NCBI GenBank assembly: GCA_963971575.1
Contig: OZ020611.1
Span: forward strand, 22,179,279 to 22,243,278
Length of the DNA stretch: 64,000 bases
From: Liopterus haemorrhoidalis
Taxonomy: Eukaryota; Arthropoda; Insecta; Coleoptera; Dytiscidae
Reading direction: 5' to 3'
The notes beneath the pieces are model-generated. The model was not told where the DNA came from and ran no database searches. It saw only the letters and a program-made list of their open reading frames with translations. Position numbers and translations under genes: made by a program. Position 1 is the first letter of the stretch. Every line of letters begins with the position of its first letter. Positions 24,801-34,674 of the stretch are shown here, piece after piece.

Positions 24801-27800
24801 AGTGATGACCGGGGAGAATCTAAATTTTTGTGATAACCAGAAGAGAAATCTAAGAGAGTAGTAAATGTGTCGACCACGGCCCCAACAAGATCCCTCTGGC
24901 CCTCGGTCAACAAAGGCCTACCTTTTTCCATCGGCTCCTAAGCCCAAATCGACCTCTAACAATATCTTATCAACCCCTGTGGGACCATATCGACTACTTT
25001 GGGGACCCCTGATTTAGTAAATAACTAAGCGTTTACGTTTATTCAATCTACAATTGCTCAGATTGATCTGGTGACGTCACAAGATTAGTCGGATTATGGT
25101 TGATGGTGTAGGTCAGGGGCGCTCAGACTTAAACCATCGGCGATCGACCATAAAAGCATTAGGCGGCAAGCGATCGACTAGGTAAAGATAAAATACAAAG
25201 TTCATAAATGGTTATATTTATTAACTGCAAGGATACAACAACTAATGTTATTTTGATGTTGATGAATGGCATTGCATGTCATCTGCATACTTTTCATAAA
25301 ACGGCACATAATTACAAAGTGCCAAACGCAAGCATGAATTAAGATGTTCGTCACTGAGCCGATTACGATATTTAGATTTAATTATTTTCATTTCGGAAAA
25401 TGCAGACTCGCACAAATAAGTTGACTCAAATAATGCTGTTAACTGAAGGGCTATTTGTTTCAAACATGGATATTTTTCTTCAGATAAACAAGCCCAAAAT
25501 TTGTTATCTGTTGCTCTAGCTTTGAGATGTATATCTGACATAATTTTCAAGAAATCTTTTCATAATTATCTATTAAATGTTAAATCTTAAATTATCATCT
25601 GTTATTCTATCAGATAGTTTAACATTTAATGTTCGTTACTAAATTAAGAACTATTAAATTACAATAGCTGTAAAAAATATTTAAAATACTTTTTATAAAT
25701 ATGTACGCGATCGACTTAAAAACCTCTCGCGATCGACTGTTTGAGCGCCCCTGGTGTAGGTCGTTACTTTGTGAAAATTCATATTAATAATAATACAATA
25801 AGTAATACCATAGAGTAAGTAATACATATTACTTACTCTATGGTAATACTATGTTTATATTACTTATAAACTTAGTATTACCATACTTATATATTGTTAT
25901 ATATTACTTACTCTATGGTAATACTATGTTTTTATTTCACTTTATTAAAATAATTATAACTTAACACGGCTAGTTTCGTCTTATTAGGACATTTTCAAGT
26001 GACCGTGAAAAAAAGTTATAATTATTTTAATAAAGTGAAATAAAAACATAGTATTATTGTATTATTATTAGTCGGATCGCTCGGATTTTGTTAACATTTT
26101 CGTAAACCAAATATGTCTGAAGTTAAGTAGTGACGCCTGGCGTTGGTGGCGCTAAATGCAACTTAAATTTCTGTCGTTGATTTCAACAGCTATCGCGTTT
26201 TGTTTTATAAATATGAGTTTATTACCAATTCTGTCACAAACGGCACTAAGTTCGTCTATTTTGTTGTTAAGTTTTCAACACATTCCAATTGGCTGTAAGA
26301 TTCAATTTAACCCATTAATCCAAGCAATCCTGACAGATCATCGGATTGCTCGGAAATGCTCGGTGTGCTCTAGCGGATCAATTGGATTGACTAAAAATAA
26401 GCTAATGTGTACGCTCCGACTGACTTTACGAACGGATTGGTAGCACTTGGATCGCTCGCATTGATCTGACTGACTAAAAGTAAACGCCTAATATGAATGC
26501 AACAAAGATATTTTTATTATCGCTGTCTTTATTAAAATTAACATTTTTTTCTATCGATCTATTACCCGGTAAATTTAAATAGCTTTTTTTTAAGGAGTTA
26601 AAATTGGAACAACTGACCATCGCCCAGGTGACCATCGCTCTTTTGACCACCGCTCAGTTGACTATCGCCCAGTTGACTATCGCCCAGTTAACTATCACCC
26701 AGTTAACCATCACCTAGTTGACCATCGCCCAGTTGACCATCACCCAGTTAACCATCACCCAGTTGACCATCAGCCAGTTGACCATCACCCAGTTGACCAT
26801 CGCCCAATTTACCATCACCCATTATAAATTGTCCAATTGACCTGCATCCAATTGTCACGTATCGTATCATTGAATAGAGTATCGTTATATTTGTTTATAG
26901 TCAACATTTTAGCAAAATAATATTAAAGCAGAATAGTCTATATTCCATTTTGCTCATCTCAAACCAACCGTATATCCAACAAAATCAATTCGTTTCACAC
27001 CTCCCCATCACCTAACTTTAACAAACCGTAATATTATCTAACAGGCTTTTAACAAGCTAACTGCAGAATGTAACGTCAGAAATCAGGGCTCACGCCCTAA
27101 AACCAAGGGGGTGATCTAACAGCCGCTAGGGAGTCACACCCCGAACAATTCATTGGCCGTGGCTGGCAGATGTTTAGCCAGTGACACAATGTCGCAGCTG
27201 CCGTGAAACAAATGACAATTTGTCAAGGTGTTGCAATTGTTACATTCCGCCATGATCTATTGGGGATGTTACGGAATTTTTTTAATACTAATATGATTTT
27301 TATTAGTGTGAAATTTTGATGAATTGATACGGAGTACCGTTAGGGAGAAATTGATGCCATTTTACAAATGCAGAAATTTGTTTAAAATTTGACTGGTAAT
27401 AGATTTTGATTAAGAAAAATAAATACACGTTAATTATGATTCTGTTGAATTTGTTATGTCCAAAACAGACAATCCGAATAAATAAATAGGAAATAGAGAT
27501 ATTCCAATCAATAGAAGTTTGTGGATGAGAAATGATTTTTTTTTTTATTTTTGCTAATTTTTGATAATTTCTAGGAATTTAATTTTTCTTAACTAAAAAA
27601 GCTCTCCCCGGTCCTCTAGTCTTGAATTACAGTGTTTAACAAATTATCTCCCTAATATAATAGCAAAATACCTGATCTTCGCACGGGAAAAGTTCAATTA
27701 AGTTCTATTAAAGATTATAAATGATCATAATCTCTACATAATCATCGCTTGCTTCTGCGCGAGTATAAGATTTTCTGACTGTCTCAGCTGCCAACCGATC

Positions 27801-30800
27801 TACTCTCTCAACTTCGCTTTCGACTGAGTGTTTGGAAATATGTTGTTCTATATCTGCCCTAAAGCGAATTTTCCTATCAGCGGTATTATTCTTCAGCACG
27901 AGTTGAAGATTTTCTAGCTCAGTTACTAAGCGAGCTTCCTTCTCGGGTTCTCTTTCCGATTGTCTTATATATATATTTTTATATAGTTAGACTGAAAAAA
28001 CTGTTGTTTCTTTTTTTTTTTTGTTCTCATCCTCAAACTACGCCTTTAATTTCAAATTCTGATGAGAATTATAGCCTATAACCTGATTGACAGACACACA
28101 GACCTTACCATTTTTTATTTTTATATATTTTTTATTTTCTTTTTTTTTATTATTATATATTTACAACCTGTTTAAAAATGAACGATAAGTAAATGAGTTG
28201 TAGAGTATATAACATGAGCATGTGAGCACCCGTTTTTTTTTTTTTTCATTGCGAAGAATTGGCTACTTTTTTTTTTTCTTAGAGGTGTTAAGAAAACAAA
28301 CATTTTTCTTACGACTGGCTCACGTTCTATTACAAGACAAATGTGTCCCTTAAAAACGTGTTTTAAGATTACTTGGAGTGGCTCAAACCCACGACCCCCC
28401 CCTGCGTGGGCTTCGGATTATGTGATGGATAGTGCTAGTTAGTTTAAAAAATTTGGCGCACAGCAACAATGACTACGATGGATAATGTCCAGTGATATTT
28501 TCTTATATAAGTTACTTAACACTAAGTTATATATGTATAACAAGAAAATTTAATAATAATTCTATTTCAAATCCATGCGTTAGATCTAACGGATCATTAT
28601 GAATATAGATACATTTTTTAGTCATACTTTCATTAATTTTTTTTTTTTTTGCATAATAGTTTGACCAATAATTTCATTTGTACTAATACGGTGCATATCT
28701 TGTACATCACCCGGATTTTTTTTCCAAATTTTTTGATTAACCTCTCTGAGTAAGAGACGACAATATTATTTACCAACTTTTTTTTTTTCAAGTCTTGAAT
28801 ATTTTAAAAGAAACTGTTTGAATCACAAATTTAATTGATGCTCTGCTTCTCACCTTCAAGAGTCGCAAATAGCCATTGTTGCTGTGCGCCAAAATTTTTA
28901 ACTAACTAACTAACCCGTCTTCAATATTCTTGGGCAATATCCCAGTATCCCGACTGCTCAGTCAGTCACTGCTTTTTGACTAAGTATTATTTTTAACTTT
29001 CAGTTTTGTTTTTAAAACCAAAGACAAAACAAATGTTGATTGAAATTTGAATAGGATTTTTGTATTTGCAGACACATATTTTATAGAAATAAATTGTTAT
29101 TAAACATATAATAGTTACGAAAGATGTTGGCAAGTGACGCCCTAGAAAGTAGGTAGCATATATCTATGTCTATTTGTCTTTCAACATTCACTGCATTATT
29201 TTTATCACCAGATAAAAATAATAAGAAAATAACCTATTTTTCTATTTATTTACCAACAAATAGAGCAATTAACAAATAATAACAATAAAATCGAAAACTT
29301 TATCAAATCATATTCATTAAATACTTAATAATTAGGGTTCATTATTATATATTGTGACAAAAATGTCTTGACTTCCTGCATGAGTCGCCTATGGTGGAAT
29401 TTCGTGGAATATTCGGGAAAGTTCTAGTAAGTCATAACCATGGAAACCATGGAATAATCTAGAAGTCTTTAGAGAAACATGAAACATTGTAACAATCGAA
29501 TTAGGTTTACTTGGTAACGAGATGTTTTTATATTTTCTGTCGGTTGTAAGTCTTCTTTAGGCAAGATACTGACGTCTGTGCCTCCGGGCGAAAACTATTG
29601 TTAGTATTCCGTATACAAGTGTAATATTTTAAGTGTAAATAAATTTACATCTTTTACAAATTCTGCGTTTTTGTTTCAAGACCCTGTATCATACAGTGGT
29701 ACAATGAAGAACTAACTTGAAAACAATAATCTTCCCCACATGGTATGAAAAATATAATTTGCCGAACTGAAGGCTACTGTCGATAAATGATTTCACGGGA
29801 GTGTGGCTAAGTTCAAAAAGTTCTCCTATTGTCTGTCGACATCTAAACGAACAATGTACAGTGGAAAATCTCTTTGCAGTTAAAGAAAATTCTACCTCAG
29901 CTTTATTTTGAATAAAAACAATTTCATATCGAAGACGGAAATAAATTAATCAGTTGCAAACGGACATGAATAACTTTAGTGTACTAAAACTGGAATTGTA
30001 TATAGAAACGAAAATATTAGAATTGCTTCCTACCTTGGTCAGCGGTATCGGGTGCAGAAGGCCATCTTGTTAAAGGTACCCTATTGACTCCACCGCCTAG
30101 AGAGGACGGATGGTCCGGGAATAACATGTTAGGTGCATAGTTACTAATGAAGTTGCCAACTTCAGGAGCACCCTGGGATATTACACTACCACCAGAGCCT
30201 GCAACAAGAATATAATTTTAAAATCCACATCAAACATTGCACGAAAAGCAATGCTCTACACTTTTTAAAACAAATATGTTTGATCAATTGACCGTTTATT
30301 CAACACATGGAATTTTAGATAATATATATGAGAAAATCCAAAACGAAAACAGATTAAGGAAAAGTGAGACGTGACAGAGAAATTCTTAAAGCACAGAAGA
30401 AAATATGGAATGTTAAAAGAGTCAGGAATGATCGTGTTATCATTTAAGCCAGAATTCTAAACCCAGAGATATCAGACCAACAAAAAAACCTAAGAGATGG
30501 ATCAGCAGCTAAACAACATCAACAATTAGAACTCCATAAATATATCGTAAAAGAAACAGGCAATTTATCAATAAAATCATCATCAAGATCAAAAAACTTT
30601 CTAGCGAAACGTTAATCCAAGTTTTAAGAGCTATCATTTGATATTAAAATTAAATATAAAAAAATTTGAACACTACAAAAAATTTGGTAAGAGGTTCTAA
30701 AATGAAGCAGTTATTCGTCATGTTATCTGCAGATTTGGCGTTAACCATTTTCTAGTAGCATAACGAATAAATGACGAATAGAAATATTTGTGAAGATTTA

Positions 30801-33800
30801 AGAATCTTTTACACATATTAGAATTTCACCAAGTGAAACTATTAACTATTAAAATATATAATATACAAAAAAATCGATAACTTACTAATAATTTAGAATG
30901 TACTATTTCAATTCAAATCATTCTGCATCATTTTTTTTTTTTTTTTTTTAATTTTTGAGCAATCCTCAGGGAAAAAGAGTGGCAGATATTTTTGTTATAT
31001 TTTCAGCTAAAATTACGCCAAAATAATTATTTGTTCAAAAGTGAAACTCAGTTTCTTGGAATCAAAAATTTTTATTCGACAAATTTTTACAGAAAACATA
31101 TCCTATTTTATATTTTTAGCCATGTATTTTTTATTTTATGCTGGTCAAAACCTCATAAGCATGCTAAATTAACTCTCTAGGTCTGAACCTAGCCATTTTG
31201 CTACAATTTTTATAATCCTAACAGACACATGAATGAAGGTATAAAGATTTCCTGATTATATATACGAAGCCCCAAAAGGAAGAACCAAAATTAAAATCCA
31301 AGAACTTTGGAAAGTTTACATGACCATCCAGGGACATCAAGAGACTGGGAAAGTCGGTAAAAATTATCGGGGACCAGCCAAACATCGGAGTCCAGGATTT
31401 TGGAATAAATTTTTACAGATCACTAATCACTACCCAATTTTTGTATTTGTGATTTTGTTACAAGACTCTTTTAATACATCGCTTTGTCGGTATTTGCAAT
31501 ACGTAATAATAATTGAAATAATGTTCGTAGGTCCAGGCTAGATGTACTATTTAGGGCCGGTTTCTGAAAGCTTAGTAAACTATAAGCAAATTGTCAACTA
31601 CGGTCACAATATAACAATCCCATAAGTAACCATAGCAACCGTGTTCTAACTATTTGGTTATAGTAAACTAGACTTTCAGAAACCGGCCCTTAGCTGTTAT
31701 CAGTTATCAATATTTTGGACCCTCTTGTAGCGTTTCTGTCGATAGCTTCTGTGCAGACAATGGACAGGTCACGTAATAATATCATTCATATATAAAAAAA
31801 TTAATAACAATTTATATTAAATGCAGTCTTTTTAATTTTATCGGGATCATTGAGGTATCGTTTTCAGGGTGGGTGGTTATTGTTTTCCTGGGGCCCGGAT
31901 ATATTATTTACAGAGGCCCGGGCCTGCTCTTAAGGTCAGTGACCGTCCACGCAGCTCTTAAAAATGTATTACTTTTCTCTACAGTATAAATGACTTTTTT
32001 CAATTAAATATTACAACACACAGTATTTAAATAACACATAATATTATTTATTATAACTAAAACTTGCTTGTACTATTCCAGATTGTATGAAAAGTTTTGC
32101 AATTTTTGTTTCCTTTTTCGATATATCTATGTCAAATAATTTAAAATATACATTTCTGATAAAATGTATTGCGAAATTTTCATAATAATGTCAAAGATAA
32201 TATATTTAATCAATAATGAATTGTATCAATGGAAATATACCGTCATTTACCGAGAATGTGATTATTATGTCAACTTTAAATTTAGACTCATCAGGAATTG
32301 TTTAATACTTCTATTTGCCAATAAGTATGGTTGGAACTCCAGCAAGGCATGCTATCATTCAGTTGCACAAAATCCACAATACAGCAAGTCTATTTAGGGT
32401 ATGAACACATAGAAATATTGTATCCGTCGCTGGTTTTAAGAAATATCTTCATTAAAAAATGGCCTGGTTAGAATAAATCTTTTTGGACTTGCTTAGGGAT
32501 ACCTCTAGAACGTGCCACTTCTGAAGACTAAATGAACAACAAATCCATAAAATATTAAAATATATTTTACCAATAAGTAATTGTAATTCGCTACAAATTA
32601 AATAATAAAAATAAATAACAAAATATGACTGGCAGCTTCTTGTAAAGTAGTAAATATGTTTCAACGTTTCTTGTTTACTTATAAACGCATGGTGCATATA
32701 CCTACAAGTACCTACAATCTTTCTACATGTCCGAGTATATTTAAAAGTAAAGAAATATATATTTTTACCGTCATCGACGACAATTTTTCTAGGTGTTCAT
32801 ACCATTCGTTTCGACGTGTTTCTACGTGTTCGTAGGCAGACGGCTTAAGAATACATGTTTACATACATCGACATCATCAGAGATAAAAGCATAGAACTTT
32901 CAAAACCAATACTAAAGACCAACACTAAGATCACTTGAAATCAATGACAGATAGACGGTTAGGATGGAAGAATTTTATTGACACTTAGTACTCTTTTTAG
33001 AAGCAACATCGTTCGATGATGCTCCAATCTTGATGATGTTGTACACGTTGACAAGAAATTAATAATTTTTAAAACTTATGTATATCGTATATCACAAAAA
33101 ACAGATTTATTTATTTTTAATAAGAATAAGAAAGATCTTAGTAAAATAAGAGAACATGTTCTCGTTAAAAAAGACTGTCTGGCTATCGTAGTAACAAGTC
33201 GACATTTTGACAATACTTCAAATGCATTTAAGGCGGCGCACAACCCTATAGTTCTCAATAGTTTCTTATACAAAACTAATAATCGGAAATAAAATTAATA
33301 ACAATCTATATATTAAAATTTGCAGCGAATTTTTATCTATCTAATAGGATATTTTTAATTGTAGAAAAAGCTGTAATGTAATTGTAAATAAGCTAATTGC
33401 ATTATAGACGCCATCTTGTAAACCAATTGACGCATATTTGCGTACGATGCGGCAAATTGTAGCTAAAGCTTCATTCTACAAATATGTTTATAGCTATTTT
33501 GCTCTATTGTGAAAACTACTTCTAGTTATTATACTTGGTAGTCTATTTTTGCCGCCATCTTGAATCTGCCGAGGTTTTCAAAATAGGTGTAATAAGAAAA
33601 ATGATCTTCGTAAAGAATACGTGTACCAAGTGGCATTCCATTATCATCAAGTATAATATTTTTCGACGAAGGTTCTAAACTATAAAGAATCAAGTCGAAA
33701 AAAATGTTGACGTATTATTTGAACATTTCTACACAAAACTATATAAATATAAAAGTTATTCGAAACCTACATATAGATTTAAAAAATTACAGATCAATAT

Positions 33801-34385
33801 CGCTGCTGTCTATTTTTAAGTTATTGAGCGATAATATTTTTACAATAAATGTTTCTACAATTAAAAATATCTTATTAGATAGATAAAAATTCGGTGCAAT
33901 ATTTGATGTATAGGTTGATGCTAATTTTATTTTAGATTTTTAGTTTTGTATAAGAAATTAGTAACCACTGGGGGTTATACGCAGCCTTAAATTTACAATC
34001 TTATATTTAGTATTTAATAAATACTTTTTCAATTTTCTAAATTTCAAAATATCATCTGAAAAGCAAATGGAAAGGATTCCATATTGTAACTAAATCATTA
34101 TCGATCGTAAAAGTCAATGGTACGTTGTTGGAAAAAGAACTATCTGCAATTTATGGTTTCGAACTGTCACAACACTTTCTAAATATCAGCAAGCAAATTC
34201 TGAATAGCAAATATCTTTACGTTTTACCCAATATTTTAATAATAATTTGTAACTTACCATTTGGTGAAAGACTAGTTTGATCCAATTCAGTTCTTTGGTT
34301 CTGTTTGGGGTCGTTAAGGTCGAGTATATCACAAATATGAAAGCCGGACGATCTCTGTCCCGGCATTTTCATGCTGTCTAGCAAT
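18605..34385 (-). CDS. vnd: vnd / NK2.2-type homeobox transcription factor, four exons
   Basis: Joining 34372-34258, 30198-30034, 23831-23471 and 18836-18605 gives 873 nt, an uninterrupted 290-codon frame plus TAG counted in the last codon. All junctions are GT/AG and the codon phases match (phases 1, 1 and 2). Domains: TN motif [14 protein letters not shown] at residues 10-23, a Groucho-type repression motif in NK proteins; acidic stretch about 133-148; homeodomain 162-221 with WFQNHRY and the NK-2 diagnostic Tyr at position 54; NK2-specific domain at 239-255 ([17 protein letters not shown]). Known family role: a nuclear DNA-binding factor that patterns the ventral column of the insect neuroectoderm, orthologous to vertebrate NKX2-2 (273 aa). 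Here the length and domain order resemble NKX2-2 closely. The start is uncertain: ATG at 34372 (or 34366) lies in a frame open back to the acceptor at 34385, so an upstream coding exon is possible. Function is inferred from the family. Confidence 0.93.
18900..20441. mobile_element. PIF/Harbinger-type element in vnd intron 3 (1542 bp)
   Basis: TIRs GGGCCGCTTTTACAA at both ends; TTA duplicated at 18897-18899 and 20442-20444. Subterminal GCTCGGATAAAGCTCGGATA repeats lie at the left. No transposase is seen. A tRNA-derived SINE lies inside (about 19190-19480). A (TCTAA)n-like tract lies at 20101-20125. Confidence 0.85.
19190..19480 (+). mobile_element. tRNA-derived SINE (copy 1)
   Basis: The head reads GCGTAGTGGTTAGCTCACTT (A box) and GAGATCGACCTCG (degenerate B box), typical of a tRNA-like pol III promoter. 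The body shares GTACCTGTATCTCTGAATTA, ACGGTGGTCTCAGCTAC and TCGTTAGGTCATTTCAGAG with the copy at 34722-35025. Confidence 0.75.
20463..21222 (+). mobile_element. Tigger/pogo-type element, internally deleted (760 bp)
   Basis: Ends CAGGTAACCCCCTTCATTGCG and its near-inverse (right end GGGGGTAACCTG), flanked by TA at 20461-20462 and 21223-21224. It encloses the C-terminal part of a pogo-like transposase. Inserted in vnd intron 3, 21 bp from the Harbinger element. Confidence 0.85.
20546..21047 (+). pseudogene. Tigger-like transposase C-terminal remnant
   Basis: [20 protein letters not shown] is the conserved segment after the DDE core of CENP-B/jerky/Tigger transposases. It continues through an acidic region ([31 protein letters not shown]). 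A frameshift near 20845-20880 follows, after which [20 protein letters not shown] and [11 protein letters not shown] run to TAA at 21045-21047. The N-terminal DNA-binding domains and the catalytic triad are deleted, so it cannot transpose alone. Confidence 0.8.
21990..22350. repeat. Homopolymer-rich repeat related to the 12.7-kb minisatellite
   Basis: It opens TTGACCAGACGTACTCTTTT and consists of T-runs separated by GCTCATCACTT and GAAGTGAGGACC or GAAGTGCGGACC, the inverse of the 12.7-kb unit. It is a decayed copy without clear right end. Confidence 0.5.
22560..23200 (+). mobile_element. Family B internal fragment
   Basis: It carries the family's characteristic internal words, such as TATCAAATGAAAGCTCTT with GATTAACGGACGAAAAATCA, and TTTTGATCAGATT-type segments, with long T tracts. 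Ends are not found. It lies in vnd intron 3 just below the homeodomain exon. Confidence 0.45.
23471..23831 (-). CDS. vnd: vnd exon with acidic region and homeodomain helices 1-3
   Basis: Acceptor TATTGTTACAG precedes 23831; donor GTAGGTTT follows 23471. The exon encodes a Ser/Thr/Pro region, an acidic block ([17 protein letters not shown]), and homeodomain positions 1 to 53, from the basic KRKRR arm through [10 protein letters not shown]. The Arg53 codon is split by the intron. The helix 1/2 sequence is that of the NK2.2 group; the segment [10 protein letters not shown] has Ile where Leu is usual in vertebrate NKX2-2. The frame extends upstream of 23831 into intron without a stop, but that extension is not conserved and follows a clear acceptor. 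Confidence 0.95.
24135..24350 (+). pseudogene. RTE-like LINE C-terminal fragment
   Basis: [23 protein letters not shown] and [14 protein letters not shown] follow one another in shifting frames, matching the W/FGHxxR...GK.EGKR...RDAEDR order of RTE-type ORF ends. In-frame stops show decay. It lies in vnd intron 2. Confidence 0.55.
25114..25753 (-). mobile_element. hAT element, 640 bp, with 8-bp TSD
   Basis: TIR CAGGGGCGCTCA at the left and its inverse TGAGCGCCCCTG at the right; GTGTAGGT is duplicated at 25106-25113 and 25754-25761, the 8 bp expected for hAT. It retains a transposase C-terminus on the minus strand and is otherwise deleted. Confidence 0.93.
25248..25550 (-). pseudogene. hAT transposase C-terminal dimerisation region
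   Basis: The 100-codon frame holds [40 protein letters not shown] and [19 protein letters not shown]. This is the hAT C-terminal dimerisation domain of the FAM200/ZBED5/SCAND3-like group: the S-x-x-CE-x-x-FS-x-M core and the RNRL-x-x-x-HL-x-x-x-LR motif. No catalytic residues of the DDE core remain, so it could not act alone. The hAT terminal repeats enclose it. Confidence 0.85.
25809..25846. repeat. Near-perfect palindrome
   Basis: CCATAGAGTAAGTAATA is followed after two bases by its exact complement. CTCTATGGTAATACTATG recurs at about 25838 and 25910. Confidence 0.85.
25922..26054. repeat. Long inverted repeat with 50-bp loop
   Basis: Arms of about 40 bp (left starts ACTATGTTTTTATTTCAC; right ends GTGAAATAAAAACATAGT) flank a loop containing GCTAGTTTCGTCTTATTAGG. 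Transcripts in either direction would fold into a long hairpin. Confidence 0.8.
26611..26830. repeat. 15-bp minisatellite, about 14 units
   Basis: The unit is TTGACCATCRCCCAG with small variation (AACTATC, AACCATC). It forms the right end of the outer nested element. Confidence 0.85.
27040..27290. promoter_or_regulatory. Repeat-free GC-richer block in vnd intron 2, candidate enhancer
   Basis: It is compositionally unlike the AT-rich repeats on both sides. It contains CAGCTG, CAGATG and CAATTG E-boxes, a TGACAATTTGTCA palindrome, ACAAT/ATTGT words of the Sox type and a GGGCTCACGCCC inverted motif. No coding frame is seen. Role as an enhancer is inference from position and composition only. 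Confidence 0.3.
27708..27990 (-). CDS. Charged open frame of unknown function
   Basis: The frame is open for about 94 codons on the minus strand, reading [40 protein letters not shown] and [20 protein letters not shown]. It is rich in Glu, Lys and Arg and looks helical or coiled-coil. It has no good splice or start context and no recognised homology; it could be a gag-like remnant of a retroelement. It lies inside vnd intron 2 on the gene strand. Confidence 0.25.
28437..28915. mobile_element. MITE of about 480 bp in vnd intron 2
   Basis: Inverted ends TTTGGCGCACAGCAACAATG (left) and CATTGTTGCTGTGCGCCAAA (right), preceded by GTTAGTT-type repeats on both outer sides. There is no coding sequence. 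TSD and superfamily are unclear. Confidence 0.8.
29353..29695 (+). mobile_element. LTR of a retrotransposon (343 bp) in vnd intron 2
   Basis: It begins TGTGACAAAAATGTC and ends CCTGTATCATACA (TG...CA). It has an AATAAA-type signal (GTGTAAATAAATTTACATC) near its 3' end and GTGGTACAATG directly after, which could be the start of a primer-binding site. I see no second LTR and no TSD, so solo-LTR status is not proven. Its orientation is opposite to vnd. Confidence 0.5.
29407..29424 (+). promoter_or_regulatory. Heat-shock element motif in the LTR
   Basis: GAATATTCGGGAAAGTTC is four perfect alternating GAA/TTC units with 2-bp spacers, the known HSF binding arrangement. Function is untested. Confidence 0.55.
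30034..30198 (-). CDS. vnd: vnd internal exon, linker between TN motif and homeodomain
   Basis: The 165-nt exon is bounded by acceptor TTCTTGTTGCAG and donor GTAGGAAG on the minus strand. It continues the TN exon in frame (split Gly codon) and encodes a low-complexity Gly/Ser/Pro/Asn linker, for example [18 protein letters not shown], with no recognised domain. It is supported by splice sites and phase on both sides (1 in, 1 out) rather than by sequence conservation I can recite. It is too short to stand out as an open frame by itself. Confidence 0.82.
31554..31689. mobile_element. Palindromic PIF/Harbinger-type MITE (136 bp)
   Basis: Ends GGGCCGGTTTCTGAAAG inverted; TTA at 31551-31553 and 31690-31692. 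The flanks match 48070-48200, which lacks the insertion and so provides an empty site. Confidence 0.9.
31870..34250. other. vnd intron 1, largely without recognisable elements
   Basis: AT-rich. A GC-rich snippet at 31885-31930 (GGGGCCCGGATA, GGCCCGGGCCTG) resembles 49790-49850. No genes are supported. Confidence 0.4.
34258..34385 (-). CDS. vnd: vnd exon with TN motif and candidate start codon
   Basis: On the minus strand a pyrimidine-rich acceptor ending TTGTTGCAG precedes 34385 and the donor GTAAGTT follows 34258. The exon reads [19 protein letters not shown] then ILDLNDPK, the conserved TN (EH1-like) motif. A Cys sits where Ser, Lys or Val is usual between Ile and Asp. Two Met codons (34372 and 34366) are possible starts; the frame is also open for four codons upstream to the splice site, so I cannot exclude translation from an earlier exon. 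The exon ends in phase 1. Confidence 0.88.
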
Positions 34386-34674
34386 CTGCAACAAACACAA
34401 CTCCATCAATATGTCTGCCATACAATTAGATTAGATGCTACTTTATCAATTACAAATACACCGACTAATGGAATAATAGATATACCGAATTTTTATAGAT
34501 TACCTTACCAGGAATTAGGAATTTATTTATAGTTAGTTATTGATTTGCGAATATTGCGCCCAAATATGTTATTTTTTATTACGCTTAACTTCGATAGCCA
34601 TCTCTCGATATTTACGAGAGCAAATTATGTCCGCTGGGGTCCTCTGAAAAATTGATAGGGCGCACTAAAAATAT

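Larger units (their letters stand above)
25027..26489. mobile_element. Middle TIR element of the nest
   Basis: The left end AAGCGTTTACGTTTATTCAA and the right end, inverted, AGGCGTTTACTTTTAGTCAG are imperfect inverse copies, with GATTGATCTG/ATTGATC words inside both. The TSD is not clear. The element contains the hAT element and two palindromes. Confidence 0.5.
24470..26840. mobile_element. Outer element of a three-layer nest, inverted minisatellite ends
   Basis: The left end (24500-24605) has three to five 15-bp units such as GGTGACAGTTAATTA. The right end (26611-26830) has about 14 units such as TTGACCATCACCCAG, whose complement GGTGATGGTCAA aligns with the left unit. Between them lie a TIR element (25027-26489) and, within that, a hAT element (25114-25753). 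No transposase of the outer element is seen. Confidence 0.5.

Noticed and set aside
26611..26830. CRISPR-like array
   Set aside because: Units are contiguous 15-bp repeats with no spacers, in a eukaryotic genome.
32800..32885. Hammerhead-like CTGATGA...GAAAC on the minus strand
   Set aside because: About 60 bases separate the two motifs and the flanking bases do not pair as stem II.
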